Assembly (NCBI GenBank): GCA_015058295.1
Contig: SVCP01000006.1
Location: 1-60,344, forward strand
Reading direction: 5' to 3'
DNA: 60,344 nt
From: Anaerofustis stercorihominis
Lineage (GTDB): Bacteria; Bacillota; Clostridia; Eubacteriales; Anaerofustaceae
Shown here: positions 1-8,858 of the stretch, piece by piece
Numbering within the stretch: position 1 is the first letter of the stretch
Layout: each line of letters starts with the position of its first letter
Translations under genes and position numbers: made by a program
Notes under the pieces: generated by a model
What the model saw: the letters and a program-made list of their open reading frames with translations, nothing else
Told to the model about the DNA's origin: nothing
Databases searched by the model: none

Positions 1-3000
1 TACCGGAAACACCTACGTACGCTCTTCCGTTATAGATAGTCGGAGTGCATGTACTCATTGCAGGTGTCGCATCATTATCTGAGCCGTTTGAAAGCTTGAG
101 GTGTCTTACAGAAGCTATCGTTCCGTCATCATTTACTGTTGCTTCGAAGAAATATCCTCCCTTGTTTGTGAAATAGAATTTTCCTTCATACTCAACAATG
201 GAGCTTCTGATATCCCCGACCACCGGCAGCTGATACTGGTCAATTATTCTTCCTGTCTTTGTATCGAATGAAATCAGCTCAGCATATCCTCTTGTATAAC
301 CTGATTCTCCGTCATCTGTTCCGATGAGCATGTATTCATCACATACATATGCCCCTGCCCAGTAGAATCCGCCGTCAGAGGTATAATGCCAGGAAGCAAC
401 TTTTTCTTCTTTCGGATTTGTGGGATCTTCATCGGTTGCGTTGATGCAGACATAGTTCGCTTTACTCATTTCACCGATCCAGAAACCTGTATAAACAAAT
501 CCGTTGTGATATGTGATTGCACAGTTCGGCTGTCCGCCAAGCTCGTCACGGTATATCCAGAGAGATTCGAGTGTAGCGGCGTTGAACGCCTGCACTGTTC
601 CGTCTGCAAGACCGATAAATAACATTCCGTCTGCATATGTAGGCGGATTTATTGCATAACTTGACGCTTTGTCCATATCTGCCGTAGCTAATATTTCTCC
701 GGAAACAGTATCTACTTTATACAGTTTGCTTGCAGAATATGTATACAGATATCCGTCAACAAGTATCGGACATCCGCAGGCATCTTTATCGTATCCGTCG
801 CCGATCTTTGTTGCCCAGTAAAGCATTGCTTCGCTGTCCTTGATGGGTGTTGCAGTATCTATCACGCCGTTGTTGCTGCGGTTGAATCTCAGATGCGGCC
901 ACTGTGACTGAAGATCTTCGAGTTTTGCATTTTCAGGAGCTTTTTCCAGTGCAAGCTCAAATGTGCCGTTCTGCGAAGGCGCAGTATATTTACCCTGTGT
1001 TCCGATATATCCTGATGCTGTAATTGTGTATGCGTATTCAACACCGGGTGTGAGAGCGAATACATTGCCTTCACCGAAAACACGTTTTCCGCTCACTGTA
1101 TTTTCAAGATATATCACCGTATCAGCAGGATCCGTGTCAAATGTAATGTATGCAGGATCTGTCTTTTCTACCGTAAGGTAATATACAGTCGGCAGTGAAT
1201 TTACATCTTTATGTCTGACGGTAATTGCAATAACTTCCTTATCCAGTGTCGGATCGAGTGAAACTTCTATATTTTCGAACTGTTCATAAGTCTTGCCTCC
1301 GACATATACACTGTATCCGCCGCAGCAGGATGTTGTATCGAATTCATTCGGAAACTTTCCTGACAAAGTGATAATTTCTTTATCCCTGTTCACTTTTATC
1401 TTGTAGTTTTCGACATCTCTGTTAAATGCAAGTGCTTTCCCGTCTTTATCGAGAAGATCCTGAAGATCTTTGTCTACTGTTACCGAAAAATCGTAAAGAT
1501 GAAGCTTTCTTGCAAGAGTGATTATGTAATCCTGATAATATGTTACATCAGAGTCTGTCTTTGATACTCTCAGTATAACTTCATTTGAATATCCGCTTTT
1601 CGCCACAGCATTATTGAGAACCTGTGTTAAACCGGTTTCGCTTACGGGTTTATTTTCCACAGATATATTCTTAGGTTGATTGTGAGTTGATTCAAGTGTA
1701 GTCTGTGATTTATACAAAGCATTTACCGTATAGTCTCCTGCTGTTGCCTGTATATATGCAGTCGAGTTGCAGTCGGATATACTGTATGTGTATTTATGTT
1801 CGGATGATTTAAAATCTTTATCCGAAACATATGTAATAGTTTTGTTCTTATTGTTATAAAGGGCTATATCCGTGAGCCATACTCCTGTATTTGGAGTCGG
1901 TGCTGTTATCTCAAGACCTTCTGAAGCTGTGAATTTCTTTTCAGCAAAATAATATGTATTTTTTACTGATCTGAGGGTGTATTCTTCTCCTGCAATCAGG
2001 TTATACACACCATCAACCGCAGCTATCTCACTTTCCGCAGCATTTAAAATATTCACATTTACACCTGAGGGTACTTTTACTGTCACGGGAACAGAATCTA
2101 CCTTTTTGAAATTAAGGGTATATGTGTTTGTCTGTCCTCCGGCTGAAACGGTGATCTTGTGTGAAACTTCCTGAGATGTTATACCGATATTTCCACAGCC
2201 GCTTACTTTATAATCACTACCGAATGCTTTTGCTGTAATGTCCACATTGTCAGAAACAGTAACAAAGCTGTATTCATTTACTGCCGGATCAAATGTTACG
2301 GGCAGGAGTGTACCCTGCGCATTTACAATAAGTTCCGTAAGTGTAGGAATACGTACTATTGTCATTTTATATGACTGTATCTGCGTATGTCCTTTTGCAT
2401 CAACATACTGTGCTTCAAGCGGGAATTCTCTGCCCTGCATATCCTGTGAAACCAGATATGTCAGAGCTGTAGACAGACTCTCCCAGCTTTTTGTTGATTC
2501 TGAGTAATCAAGTCCGTTTGTACCGATGTACATTGTTCTGAGTTTGGTTTTTTCAACATCCGGTACATCTGCCTGCCCTGCATTCAGGTAAATACTTCCG
2601 AGCTCTTGTGCAGTATCATAAACATAATACGTCGCAGTATGTTTTGTTTTATCCTGTGTGAAGCGATACGGCTCTTTGTTCTGATCAAGCAGTTTTATAT
2701 CACCGAACCATTCTGTTGCAGGAAGAGTAACCTCAAGTGTTGTATCACCTGCCACACTAAGAGTTCCTTCCGTACGGTTATATCCTCCGTCACTGACGAC
2801 AAATCTGTACTGCCCTGCAATGACATCAAGTGAAGTTCCCTTTACTGATGTGGGATTACCATACATATCCGTAAGAGTAACCGTCGGAGCAGACAGCGTT
2901 TCGTCTGCTTTGACAGCTTTTACAGAAACAGTAAATTTCTGTCCGTTAATAGTCTTTTCATATTCTTCGATAGCCCCATTGAGTGCATCAAGAGCCTCTT

Positions 3001-3472
3001 TAGCTCCGTCTGAGGTTCTTATTGCAGTAAGTCCGTCTTCATAAGCCTTTTTTGCGTCGGGATAATTTGTTACACTTCCCATCTGTCTGAATTCGGCCAT
3101 TCTGATGATGAGCTTACAAAGATCTTCGGAGTATTCTGATGCTACATGATAACATACTACCGAAACATCTTCTGCCTGCGCAGCAAGAGGTGAATAAACC
3201 GTCTCATCATCACAGAATGCACTGAAGGACGCCGGAACACCTTCAATTTCATATATGAATCCCTGTTCAATTCCGACAAATTCATATTCTGTATTCATAA
3301 GTGCTTCCTGTACAGTCTGATCTTTGTCATAGTGAACTTTGACGGGTTCAATAATTACTGAGTTTGCATTCACAGCAACGAATACAAAGCTGTCTTCCGC
3401 CGCATAAACGGGAGCACATATTCCTACGAGCAGTAAAACACAAAACAGCATAGCCGTCAGTTTCTTTATCAT
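1..3472 (-). CDS. Secreted cadherin-like / PQQ-type beta-propeller protein (3' end missing)
   Basis: The frame is open from an ATG at 3472 through base 2, giving at least 1157 codons; the C-terminus lies outside the window. AGGAGG sits just upstream of the ATG. The N-terminus is a signal peptide (MIKKLTAMLFCVLLLVG, then a VYA-A cleavage-like site). Residues about 30-110 form a domain with a 'TVQEAL' motif that may be a distant DUF4430 relative. Residues about 378-457 look like a cadherin-like beta-sandwich. From about residue 860 on, PQQ/BamB-type propeller blades appear, with phrases such as LVDGYLYTYSASKLYKVD and ADGMLFIGLADGTVQAFN. It begins 20 bp after the transglutaminase gene and so is probably the last visible member of the B12-controlled cluster. 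Propeller proteins of this kind can bind ligands or scaffold complexes. The ligand here is unknown. Confidence 0.85.
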   Translation of the reverse strand, partial: MIKKLTAMLFCVLLLVGICAPVYAAEDSFVFVAVNANSVIIEPVKVHYDKDQTVQEALMNTEYEFVGIEQGFIYEIEGVPASFSAFCDDETVYSPLAAQAEDVSVVCYHVASEYSEDLCKLIIRMAEFRQMGSVTNYPDAKKAYEDGLTAIRTSDGAKEALDALNGAIEEYEKTINGQKFTVSVKAVKADETLSAPTVTLTDMYGNPTSVKGTSLDVIAGQYRFVVSDGGYNRTEGTLSVAGDTTLEVTLPATEWFGDIKLLDQNKEPYRFTQDKTKHTATYYVYDTAQELGSIYLNAGQADVPDVEKTKLRTMYIGTNGLDYSESTKSWESLSTALTYLVSQDMQGREFPLEAQYVDAKGHTQIQSYKMTIVRIPTLTELIVNAQGTLLPVTFDPAVNEYSFVTVSDNVDITAKAFGSDYKVSGCGNIGITSQEVSHKITVSAGGQTNTYTLNFKKVDSVPVTVKVPSGVNVNILNAAESEIAAVDGVYNLIAGEEYTLRSVKNTYYFAEKKFTASEGLEITAPTPNTGVWLTDIALYNNKNKTITYVSDKDFKSSEHKYTYSISDCNSTAYIQATAGDYTVNALYKSQTTLESTHNQPKNISVENKPVSETGLTQVLNNAVAKSGYSNEVILRVSKTDSDVTYYQDYIITLARKLHLYDFSVTVDKDLQDLLDKDGKALAFNRDVENYKIKVNRDKEIITLSGKFPNEFDTTSCCGGYSVYVGGKTYEQFENIEVSLDPTLDKEVIAITVRHKDVNSLPTVYYLTVEKTDPAYITFDTDPADTVIYLENTVSGKRVFGEGNVFALTPGVEYAYTITASGYIGTQGKYTAPSQNGTFELALEKAPENAKLEDLQSQWPHLRFNRSNNGVIDTATPIKDSEAMLYWATKIGDGYDKDACGCPILVDGYLYTYSASKLYKVDTVSGEILATADMDKASSYAINPPTYADGMLFIGLADGTVQAFNAATLESLWIYRDELGGQPNCAITYHNGFVYTGFWIGEMSKANYVCINATDEDPTNPKEEKVASWHYTSDGGFYWAGAYVCDEYMLIGTDDGESGYTRGYAELISFDTKTGRIIDQYQLPVVGDIRSSIVEYEGKFYFTNKGGYFFEATVNDDGTIASVRHLKLSNGSDNDATPAMSTCTPTIYNGRAYVGVSG

Positions 3473-3492
3473 ATCGTTTTCCTCCTTTTTAT

Positions 3493-5685
3493 TTAATATA
3501 AACAGTCCCATAAACTGTAACGGATCTTTTGAATGAATGTCCATGTATTTTTGCACACAGCGAGAACGCCCGCCGCATATTCATCCATAAACTGTCTTTG
3601 ATCATCGCTCATTTCATGCAGACTGAAAATAGCTTCTCTGTTCAGACGCATCGCCTCTTCCGAGCCTTCGGGAGATGGTATATCTGCAGTCTTCATAAGA
3701 GCAGAAGCATATCCGTATCTCATAGCGATCGCATTTCTGTTGTCTGCACTATTTATACGGGCTGCAGCCGCCTTGAATATACTTCTCTTTCTGAGAATCA
3801 CTGCCAGAAGTATCAGTGCGACTGCCAGTAAAGCATACAAAAGATACTCCGGTTTCAGCGAGAACGTCATTTTGTCCTGTTTGCGTTCTTCAATCTGTTC
3901 AGGCTTTTGTACCTGTGCATATTTAAGATTATCTGAAACATACACCACTCCTCCGAGAGCATCATCTGAACCGATCTGATCTTCTTCGTTATCCATATAT
4001 CCGGGAGTTACCTCAAACGGAATAAATCCGACACCCGGCAGATAGTATTCCGCCCATGCGTGTGCGTGATTTTCCGTAAGGGTGATCGTTTCGCCGTTTT
4101 CATAGCCGACAGCTTCATCCTGCGAAATAAAATATCCTTCAACGTATCTTGCCGGCACACCATAATATCTGAGCATAAGCGTTGCAAGAGTTGCATAATG
4201 AACATTATATCCGCATCCGGTCTGTGATAATGTATAATCAGCAAAATCAAGCCCGCCGTTCTGGGTAAGTGCACTTTCATCATACGTAAGATTCTTGTCC
4301 AGATAATCACGGATCTTGTCTCTTATATCAGAAAGCGTCATACCTTTGCTTTCTCCAAGCCTGTCGCTGAACAGCCCCCAGCTTTCATTTGTCATCTGAA
4401 GATCAACTTCAGTTATGTACTTCTCATACGCCTCTTCTGCCGCAAGATATGAGTTTATATCCTCTTCGTCCTGCTTTACGGCAAGGCTTTGCTGCAATGC
4501 ATACCACTCAGGAACACTTCCCGCAAGATATGCAATATTTTCCGTCGGCGGAAGCACGATATCACCCATATATTCAGGGGCAACCGCCTCTGTATATACT
4601 CCGTAAGGATAATATCCGTGAGACGAACATGCAGATATATTCTTTATGCTCATAGCAAGCGGGGTAATTTCCTCTGCAGTTTTGCCCGCTGCAGATATCT
4701 GGCTCTGTCCATAGAATCCTGCTTCGTGCAGGCTGTAAAACAGGTCTTCATGGTCGCTCAGAATCGTATTGTCCTGCTTTTTCCAACTTAACCCGTCATA
4801 CACCTCATATATGACTCCCCTGAGATACATCTTCTGATTTTCCTGCATAGTGATCTGTAAAGCAGGTGCATCACTTTTTTCAAATGCTCCCAGGTCTTTC
4901 AGATTACCTTCCGGCATTGCATTGATTTCACTGTGAAAGAATTTTTCGTGGACAAGATCTGAAATATCATCTCTGCCTGTGCGCTCTGCATCACTTTCGA
5001 TAAAATATGCAGTTCCCATAAACAAGAGGAAGCACATTGCGAGAATGATAATATAATATCCCTTCCCGGAAAAGCCTTCGTTAACACTTCCGATCAGGCC
5101 TGTACGCAAAACCGCACACAGAGCAACACCGAAAAACAACAAACCGATATCAATCCCCATGGGATATAACCCTGTGGCAACTGCACAGTATACAATAAGT
5201 GCAATGCCCAGAGAATAAACAGGTTTTCCTTTTGATATACTTTTGTAAATAAATGTTATCAGCACAGTAAGCAGCGGGATCATAGCCCAGAGTACCTTCT
5301 CGGTATCCGCAACTGCATAATCAAGACAAATCCTGCCTGTAAGAATGCTCACTTCAGACAGAACATCGTTGGCTATGGCACCGAAGCCTGCAAGCACATT
5401 CTTCCTGAATACAAGAGTAAATACTGCAGCGGCTATAACGGTGATCCACGGAACATATTTTTCTGCCCCGAAACGATCCGCCGCATATACAACAGCAAAA
5501 ATAATTGCCGAAATACACGCAAGCAACCAAAACTCAAGATGTACAGACGCAAACCTGCCGCTGAAAATAAGAGACAACGCTATGCTCATCACAGCACATA
5601 TAAAAAATCCTATCGGAGTCATTTTGCAGCTTTGAGCATACGTATCTTTTGTTATAAAGCTAAGGCCTGCATTTTTTTCTCCCAT
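3493..5685 (-). CDS. Multi-pass membrane transglutaminase-like protein (TgpA type)
   Basis: This 730-residue protein has a TgpA/DUF3488-like layout. Residues about 20-230 hold several hydrophobic helices, followed by an extracytoplasmic region, a transglutaminase core at about residues 440-560, and one more helix near residue 620. The core shows the nucleophile context TGCGYNVHYATLATLML, the HAHAWAEYYLPGVGF histidine motif, and FEVTPGY, where the third catalytic position is Glu instead of the more common Asp. The enzyme should act outside the membrane on peptide or protein substrates. ATG at 5685 follows GGAGATATAG, and the gene starts 3 bp after the DUF58 stop. MoxR, DUF58 and transglutaminase genes commonly travel together, and the trio may assemble or mature the surface proteins encoded upstream. 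Family assignment is firm, but the substrate is unknown. Confidence 0.9.
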   Translation of the reverse strand: MGEKNAGLSFITKDTYAQSCKMTPIGFFICAVMSIALSLIFSGRFASVHLEFWLLACISAIIFAVVYAADRFGAEKYVPWITVIAAAVFTLVFRKNVLAGFGAIANDVLSEVSILTGRICLDYAVADTEKVLWAMIPLLTVLITFIYKSISKGKPVYSLGIALIVYCAVATGLYPMGIDIGLLFFGVALCAVLRTGLIGSVNEGFSGKGYYIIILAMCFLLFMGTAYFIESDAERTGRDDISDLVHEKFFHSEINAMPEGNLKDLGAFEKSDAPALQITMQENQKMYLRGVIYEVYDGLSWKKQDNTILSDHEDLFYSLHEAGFYGQSQISAAGKTAEEITPLAMSIKNISACSSHGYYPYGVYTEAVAPEYMGDIVLPPTENIAYLAGSVPEWYALQQSLAVKQDEEDINSYLAAEEAYEKYITEVDLQMTNESWGLFSDRLGESKGMTLSDIRDKIRDYLDKNLTYDESALTQNGGLDFADYTLSQTGCGYNVHYATLATLMLRYYGVPARYVEGYFISQDEAVGYENGETITLTENHAHAWAEYYLPGVGFIPFEVTPGYMDNEEDQIGSDDALGGVVYVSDNLKYAQVQKPEQIEERKQDKMTFSLKPEYLLYALLAVALILLAVILRKRSIFKAAAARINSADNRNAIAMRYGYASALMKTADIPSPEGSEEAMRLNREAIFSLHEMSDDQRQFMDEYAAGVLAVCKNTWTFIQKIRYSLWDCLY

Positions 5686-5688
5686 AAG

Positions 5689-6789
5689 CTATATCTCCAA
5701 TCTTTCCAGTTGTTCTTTGTATCCGTCAGGTGTGAATGTAACAAGAGCATAGTCCTCTGTCTTCACATCGGTGCAGACAAAATAAAATATTTTGTCCTCT
5801 GTGTTCTTATCGGGCATATCATTGGTAAAATACAGAACTCTGCCGTATCCCGAAAAATCCGGCAATGCACATTCGTCATTCCCTCTGCGAGTGACAAGCT
5901 CGGGAATACTCTGCAGAAGTGCATCTGTATCCGTTATCCTGCGATACTCGCATTCAAAGCCTTCTGTCCAGCAAAGATCAAACTGAACACCCGAATCAAG
6001 TATTCCCTGCGCCACAGATGCGACACTTTCAGCAAGCGCATCTGTAACCTGTGCGGGGCAAACTGTTCTTTTGTCCCAGAATATCAGCAGAGATCTGCTT
6101 ATGTTCTGGGAGCCTTCCCTGATGATCATTTTGTCAAGCTTTCCTGAAAGTTTCCAGTGGATCTGACGGATATCGTCCCCTTTCTGATATTCCCTGAGCT
6201 GGAATACTTCCGAACGGTCATCACCTTTTCTGTCTGCGATGCCGTCATCATCCGAAGCCGGAAGATTTCCGACAGTAACATCAGATGTAAATAAATCGGG
6301 AATAATCGTAACTCTTGCATCTGCATTCACAGGTACCTTGAGCAGTATCAGCCCGAAATAATCCGCTATCTTCAACGATTCAACGCATACATATAACCTT
6401 CCGCAACAGTTGCTTGCAAGAGAAAACTCCTTCCCGTAAGTTTTTCCTGCGCCTGCAGCTGCGGTAAATGTAACCCTGTGTTCTTCCAGTGTCAGATCGT
6501 TGATGATCTTTACGGTACAATAAAGCTTTGCGGCAGGCAGAACAGAATCATTTCTGAACTGCAGACTGCCGTCACAAGCCGAGTATTTCGCAGATATCGG
6601 AGGCATACTGAAAATCAGATGTATGTGTTTTCTCACATATAAATTTGCGCAAAGGCTGAGAAGAGGTAAAAATACCATTGCGCATATCACCCCCGATACC
6701 TGCGGGGAAAATGTCAAAAATTGTAATATTACGGCAAAGATCATCAGAAGAACATAGGAAACTACTGCTCCGAAATGTTCCCTTTTCAT
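5689..6789 (-). CDS. DUF58 domain protein
   Basis: This 366-residue protein starts with two hydrophobic helices (about residues 8-50). A beta-rich region follows, then the DUF58 signature near residues 195-235: LREYQKGDDIRQIHWKLSG followed by a vWA-like stretch (SLLIFWDKRT). DUF58 proteins are membrane-associated partners of MoxR ATPases, and the vWA-like part is thought to bind proteins or metal. Its start overlaps the moxR stop by 4 bp (translational coupling), and its stop lies 3 bp before the transglutaminase ATG. This order is the classic MoxR-DUF58-TGase arrangement. No key residue appears to be missing. The client protein is not known; the neighbouring secreted proteins are the obvious candidates. 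Confidence 0.93.
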   Translation of the reverse strand: MKREHFGAVVSYVLLMIFAVILQFLTFSPQVSGVICAMVFLPLLSLCANLYVRKHIHLIFSMPPISAKYSACDGSLQFRNDSVLPAAKLYCTVKIINDLTLEEHRVTFTAAAGAGKTYGKEFSLASNCCGRLYVCVESLKIADYFGLILLKVPVNADARVTIIPDLFTSDVTVGNLPASDDDGIADRKGDDRSEVFQLREYQKGDDIRQIHWKLSGKLDKMIIREGSQNISRSLLIFWDKRTVCPAQVTDALAESVASVAQGILDSGVQFDLCWTEGFECEYRRITDTDALLQSIPELVTRRGNDECALPDFSGYGRVLYFTNDMPDKNTEDKIFYFVCTDVKTEDYALVTFTPDGYKEQLERLEI

Positions 6790-7733
6790 TTTACTGTGAA
6801 CTCCCTGGTATCCGGAACTTTTACTTTCTGTAAAATTTCAGATGTGATCTTTTCCGCTGTATACTCATGCAGTCTTGCTTTCGAACTGAGAACGATACGA
6901 TGCGCACATACATCAGTGAATATTTCCTGCACATCTCCGGGAATGACATAATCTCTTCCTTCAAGATATGCAGCAGCCTTCGCCGCCTTACATAATGCAA
7001 GCGCACCTCTGGGGCTCACACCCAAAACAACATAAGCATTATTTCTCGATTCCTCAGCAAGAGCTGTTATATAATCGTATATTTCTTCAGCAACATGAAC
7101 AGCCATCGCTTCTCTGATAAGGCCTTCAATGCCTTCGGCATCGGTTACTGCATGGCAGTTATCAAGTGGGTTACCCTGATGTCTGTCCTTCATAAGTGCT
7201 ATCTGGTTTTCTCTGTCGGGATAACCGATAGACATCTTTATAAGAAAACGGTCAAGCTGTGCTGAAGGAAGAAGCTGTGTTCCGGCAGAACCTACAGGGT
7301 TCTGTGTGGCAAGAACCACAAACGGACTCGGAAGAGTATGTGTCACACCGTCTACGGTTACCTGATATTCTTCCATCGCTTCAAGAAGAGCTGACTGTGT
7401 CTTACTTGAAGTACGGTTTATTTCGTCTGCGAGAAGCAGATTGGTCATAATAGCACCACTCTGGTATTTAAGTTCCCCGGTAGCATTGTCGAATACAGAA
7501 AAACCGATAATATCAGACGGAAGTGTGTCTGATGTGAACTGCACACGCTTGTTCATAAGTCCCAGTGTTTTTGCAAACGCATTTGCAAGAGTAGTCTTTC
7601 CTGTTCCCGGAACGTCCTCCAGAAGAACGTGTCCCTGTGCAAGGATCGCCATCAACACTTTTCTTACGGCTTTTTCCTTGCCGAGAATGACCTTATTTAT
7701 TTCATTTTGTATTTCATCAGTCAACCTAACCAT
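6786..7733 (-). CDS. MoxR family AAA+ ATPase
   Basis: This 315-residue cytoplasmic AAA+ ATPase is of normal length for MoxR. Visible motifs are Walker A (EDVPGTGKTTLANAFAKTL, about residues 38-56), Walker B (LLLADEINR, about residues 100-108) and the sensor-1 region ATQNPVGSAGTQLLPSAQLD (about 143-162). MoxR proteins are chaperone-like ATPases that act on vWA-containing partners, here most likely the DUF58 protein whose gene overlaps its 3' end. Its ATG at 7733 overlaps the end of the upstream alpha/alpha-barrel gene by 8 bp, so that gene and the MoxR module are cotranscribed and probably translationally coupled. This ties the trio to the cobalamin-regulated secreted proteins. Confidence 0.95.
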   Translation of the reverse strand: MVRLTDEIQNEINKVILGKEKAVRKVLMAILAQGHVLLEDVPGTGKTTLANAFAKTLGLMNKRVQFTSDTLPSDIIGFSVFDNATGELKYQSGAIMTNLLLADEINRTSSKTQSALLEAMEEYQVTVDGVTHTLPSPFVVLATQNPVGSAGTQLLPSAQLDRFLIKMSIGYPDRENQIALMKDRHQGNPLDNCHAVTDAEGIEGLIREAMAVHVAEEIYDYITALAEESRNNAYVVLGVSPRGALALCKAAKAAAYLEGRDYVIPGDVQEIFTDVCAHRIVLSSKARLHEYTAEKITSEILQKVKVPDTREFTVK

Positions 7734-8841
7734 TTTTCTTCCTCTTTCCTTTGATAATCAATGTTACTGCAGCTATACACACAACAGCGACAAGCATAAG
7801 CGGCACTGTCGCCGCAGAAGCTGATGCCGGCGCTTCATAATCTGTAAAGTCAAATATCCATCCTTCACCGTTTCTCATTTTCTGTAATGAAATGAGAGCA
7901 AGCAAAGCCTGTGATGTTGCAAGATAATCTCCGGCGTTATCTTCAAGCAGATGCGAAAATGTTCCGTCTGCCTGAATATATCTTGTCATTGCCGAAAGTA
8001 TATTGTTTGAGCCTCTTTTAAATCTTGTATCTTCTTCGGGGTCAATGCCGAGAGCCGAAAGCGCCCATATAACCTGCGCACTGCTTTCACAGCTTGCTTC
8101 CGAGAAAGCTTCGAACATGCACTCATCTGTCATGCGGGACGCAAGAAAACCAAGAGCTTTGTCAATTACACCGGCATATTCATTTTTGTACGGTGCAAGT
8201 GCCTGAAGTGCCATTGCTGTAATGTCAACATCCGAGCCTCCTGCAGCAAGTCCGAAGCCGCCGTTTTCACTCTGTGCGTTTACAATTGCGGAAATAATAT
8301 CTTCCCTCGTATAAAGAGCACCCTGCGGAATTACCGTATCATATGCATCAAGGCATATAAGGGCATATATATATCCGTTCAGGCCCTGCGCACCGAGACC
8401 TCTTCCGCTGAAGTTATATGTACCTTCCGCAATAAGATCCACCGGTGTTCCGTCAGGCTTCGTGCCGAAATCAGTTGCATCTGCACCGAGCGCCGTAGCA
8501 GTAAGGGCTATGCGGTGATATGTTGTGGATTTTATTTCGTCCAGACAACCGTTTCTTTCATAGTTTTTTTCCACGTACTCTTTCAGATCATCAAGGTAGC
8601 TTTTGTAATTTTCTTTCATTCCGCAAAGAGCAAAACTGATCGCAGTCCAGTCACAAGCCGATGTTCCTGCAGGAAATTCATCCCCTTTTGCCAGGAGGCT
8701 TCCTCCTGTGCCTGCCATTGAAGAAAGTCCGTTGCAGGCATCGTCTATGACAGATTCAATATCCACACCTGCTGCAAATACATTCGTACTCAGCATCAAC
8801 AGTATCAGTATCAGGCAGATACCTGAATATATTTTTTTCAT
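7726..8841 (-). CDS. Surface-anchored alpha/alpha-barrel protein (prenyltransferase/transcobalamin N-terminal-like)
   Basis: This 371-residue protein has a signal peptide (residues 1-23, ending VFAA), about 300 extracytoplasmic residues, and a C-terminal helix (about 342-362) followed by KGKRKKNG, so it is anchored in the membrane and faces outward. The middle is a repeated alpha-hairpin toroid of the squalene-cyclase/prenyltransferase class. Repeat hallmarks include AQSENGGFG, DVDITAMALQALAPY, SSAQVIWALSALG and YLATSQALLALISLQ. The D-x-x-AMA-x-x-AL helix is shared with the alpha6-alpha6 barrel of transcobalamin and intrinsic factor (known family relation). The gene before it encodes the other transcobalamin-like half (DUF4430), and a B12 riboswitch heads the cluster, so corrinoid binding is a reasonable inference. 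A catalytic prenyltransferase is unlikely given secretion and the lack of an obvious active site. Confidence 0.85.
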   Translation of the reverse strand: MKKIYSGICLILILLMLSTNVFAAGVDIESVIDDACNGLSSMAGTGGSLLAKGDEFPAGTSACDWTAISFALCGMKENYKSYLDDLKEYVEKNYERNGCLDEIKSTTYHRIALTATALGADATDFGTKPDGTPVDLIAEGTYNFSGRGLGAQGLNGYIYALICLDAYDTVIPQGALYTREDIISAIVNAQSENGGFGLAAGGSDVDITAMALQALAPYKNEYAGVIDKALGFLASRMTDECMFEAFSEASCESSAQVIWALSALGIDPEEDTRFKRGSNNILSAMTRYIQADGTFSHLLEDNAGDYLATSQALLALISLQKMRNGEGWIFDFTDYEAPASASAATVPLMLVAVVCIAAVTLIIKGKRKKNG

Positions 8842-8858
8842 AACGAGTCTCCTTGTTA

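Noticed and set aside
7726-8841. Catalytic prenyltransferase or squalene cyclase
   Set aside because: The protein is exported and anchored. It has the repeat fold but no recognised catalytic motif, and its neighbours point to a binding role.
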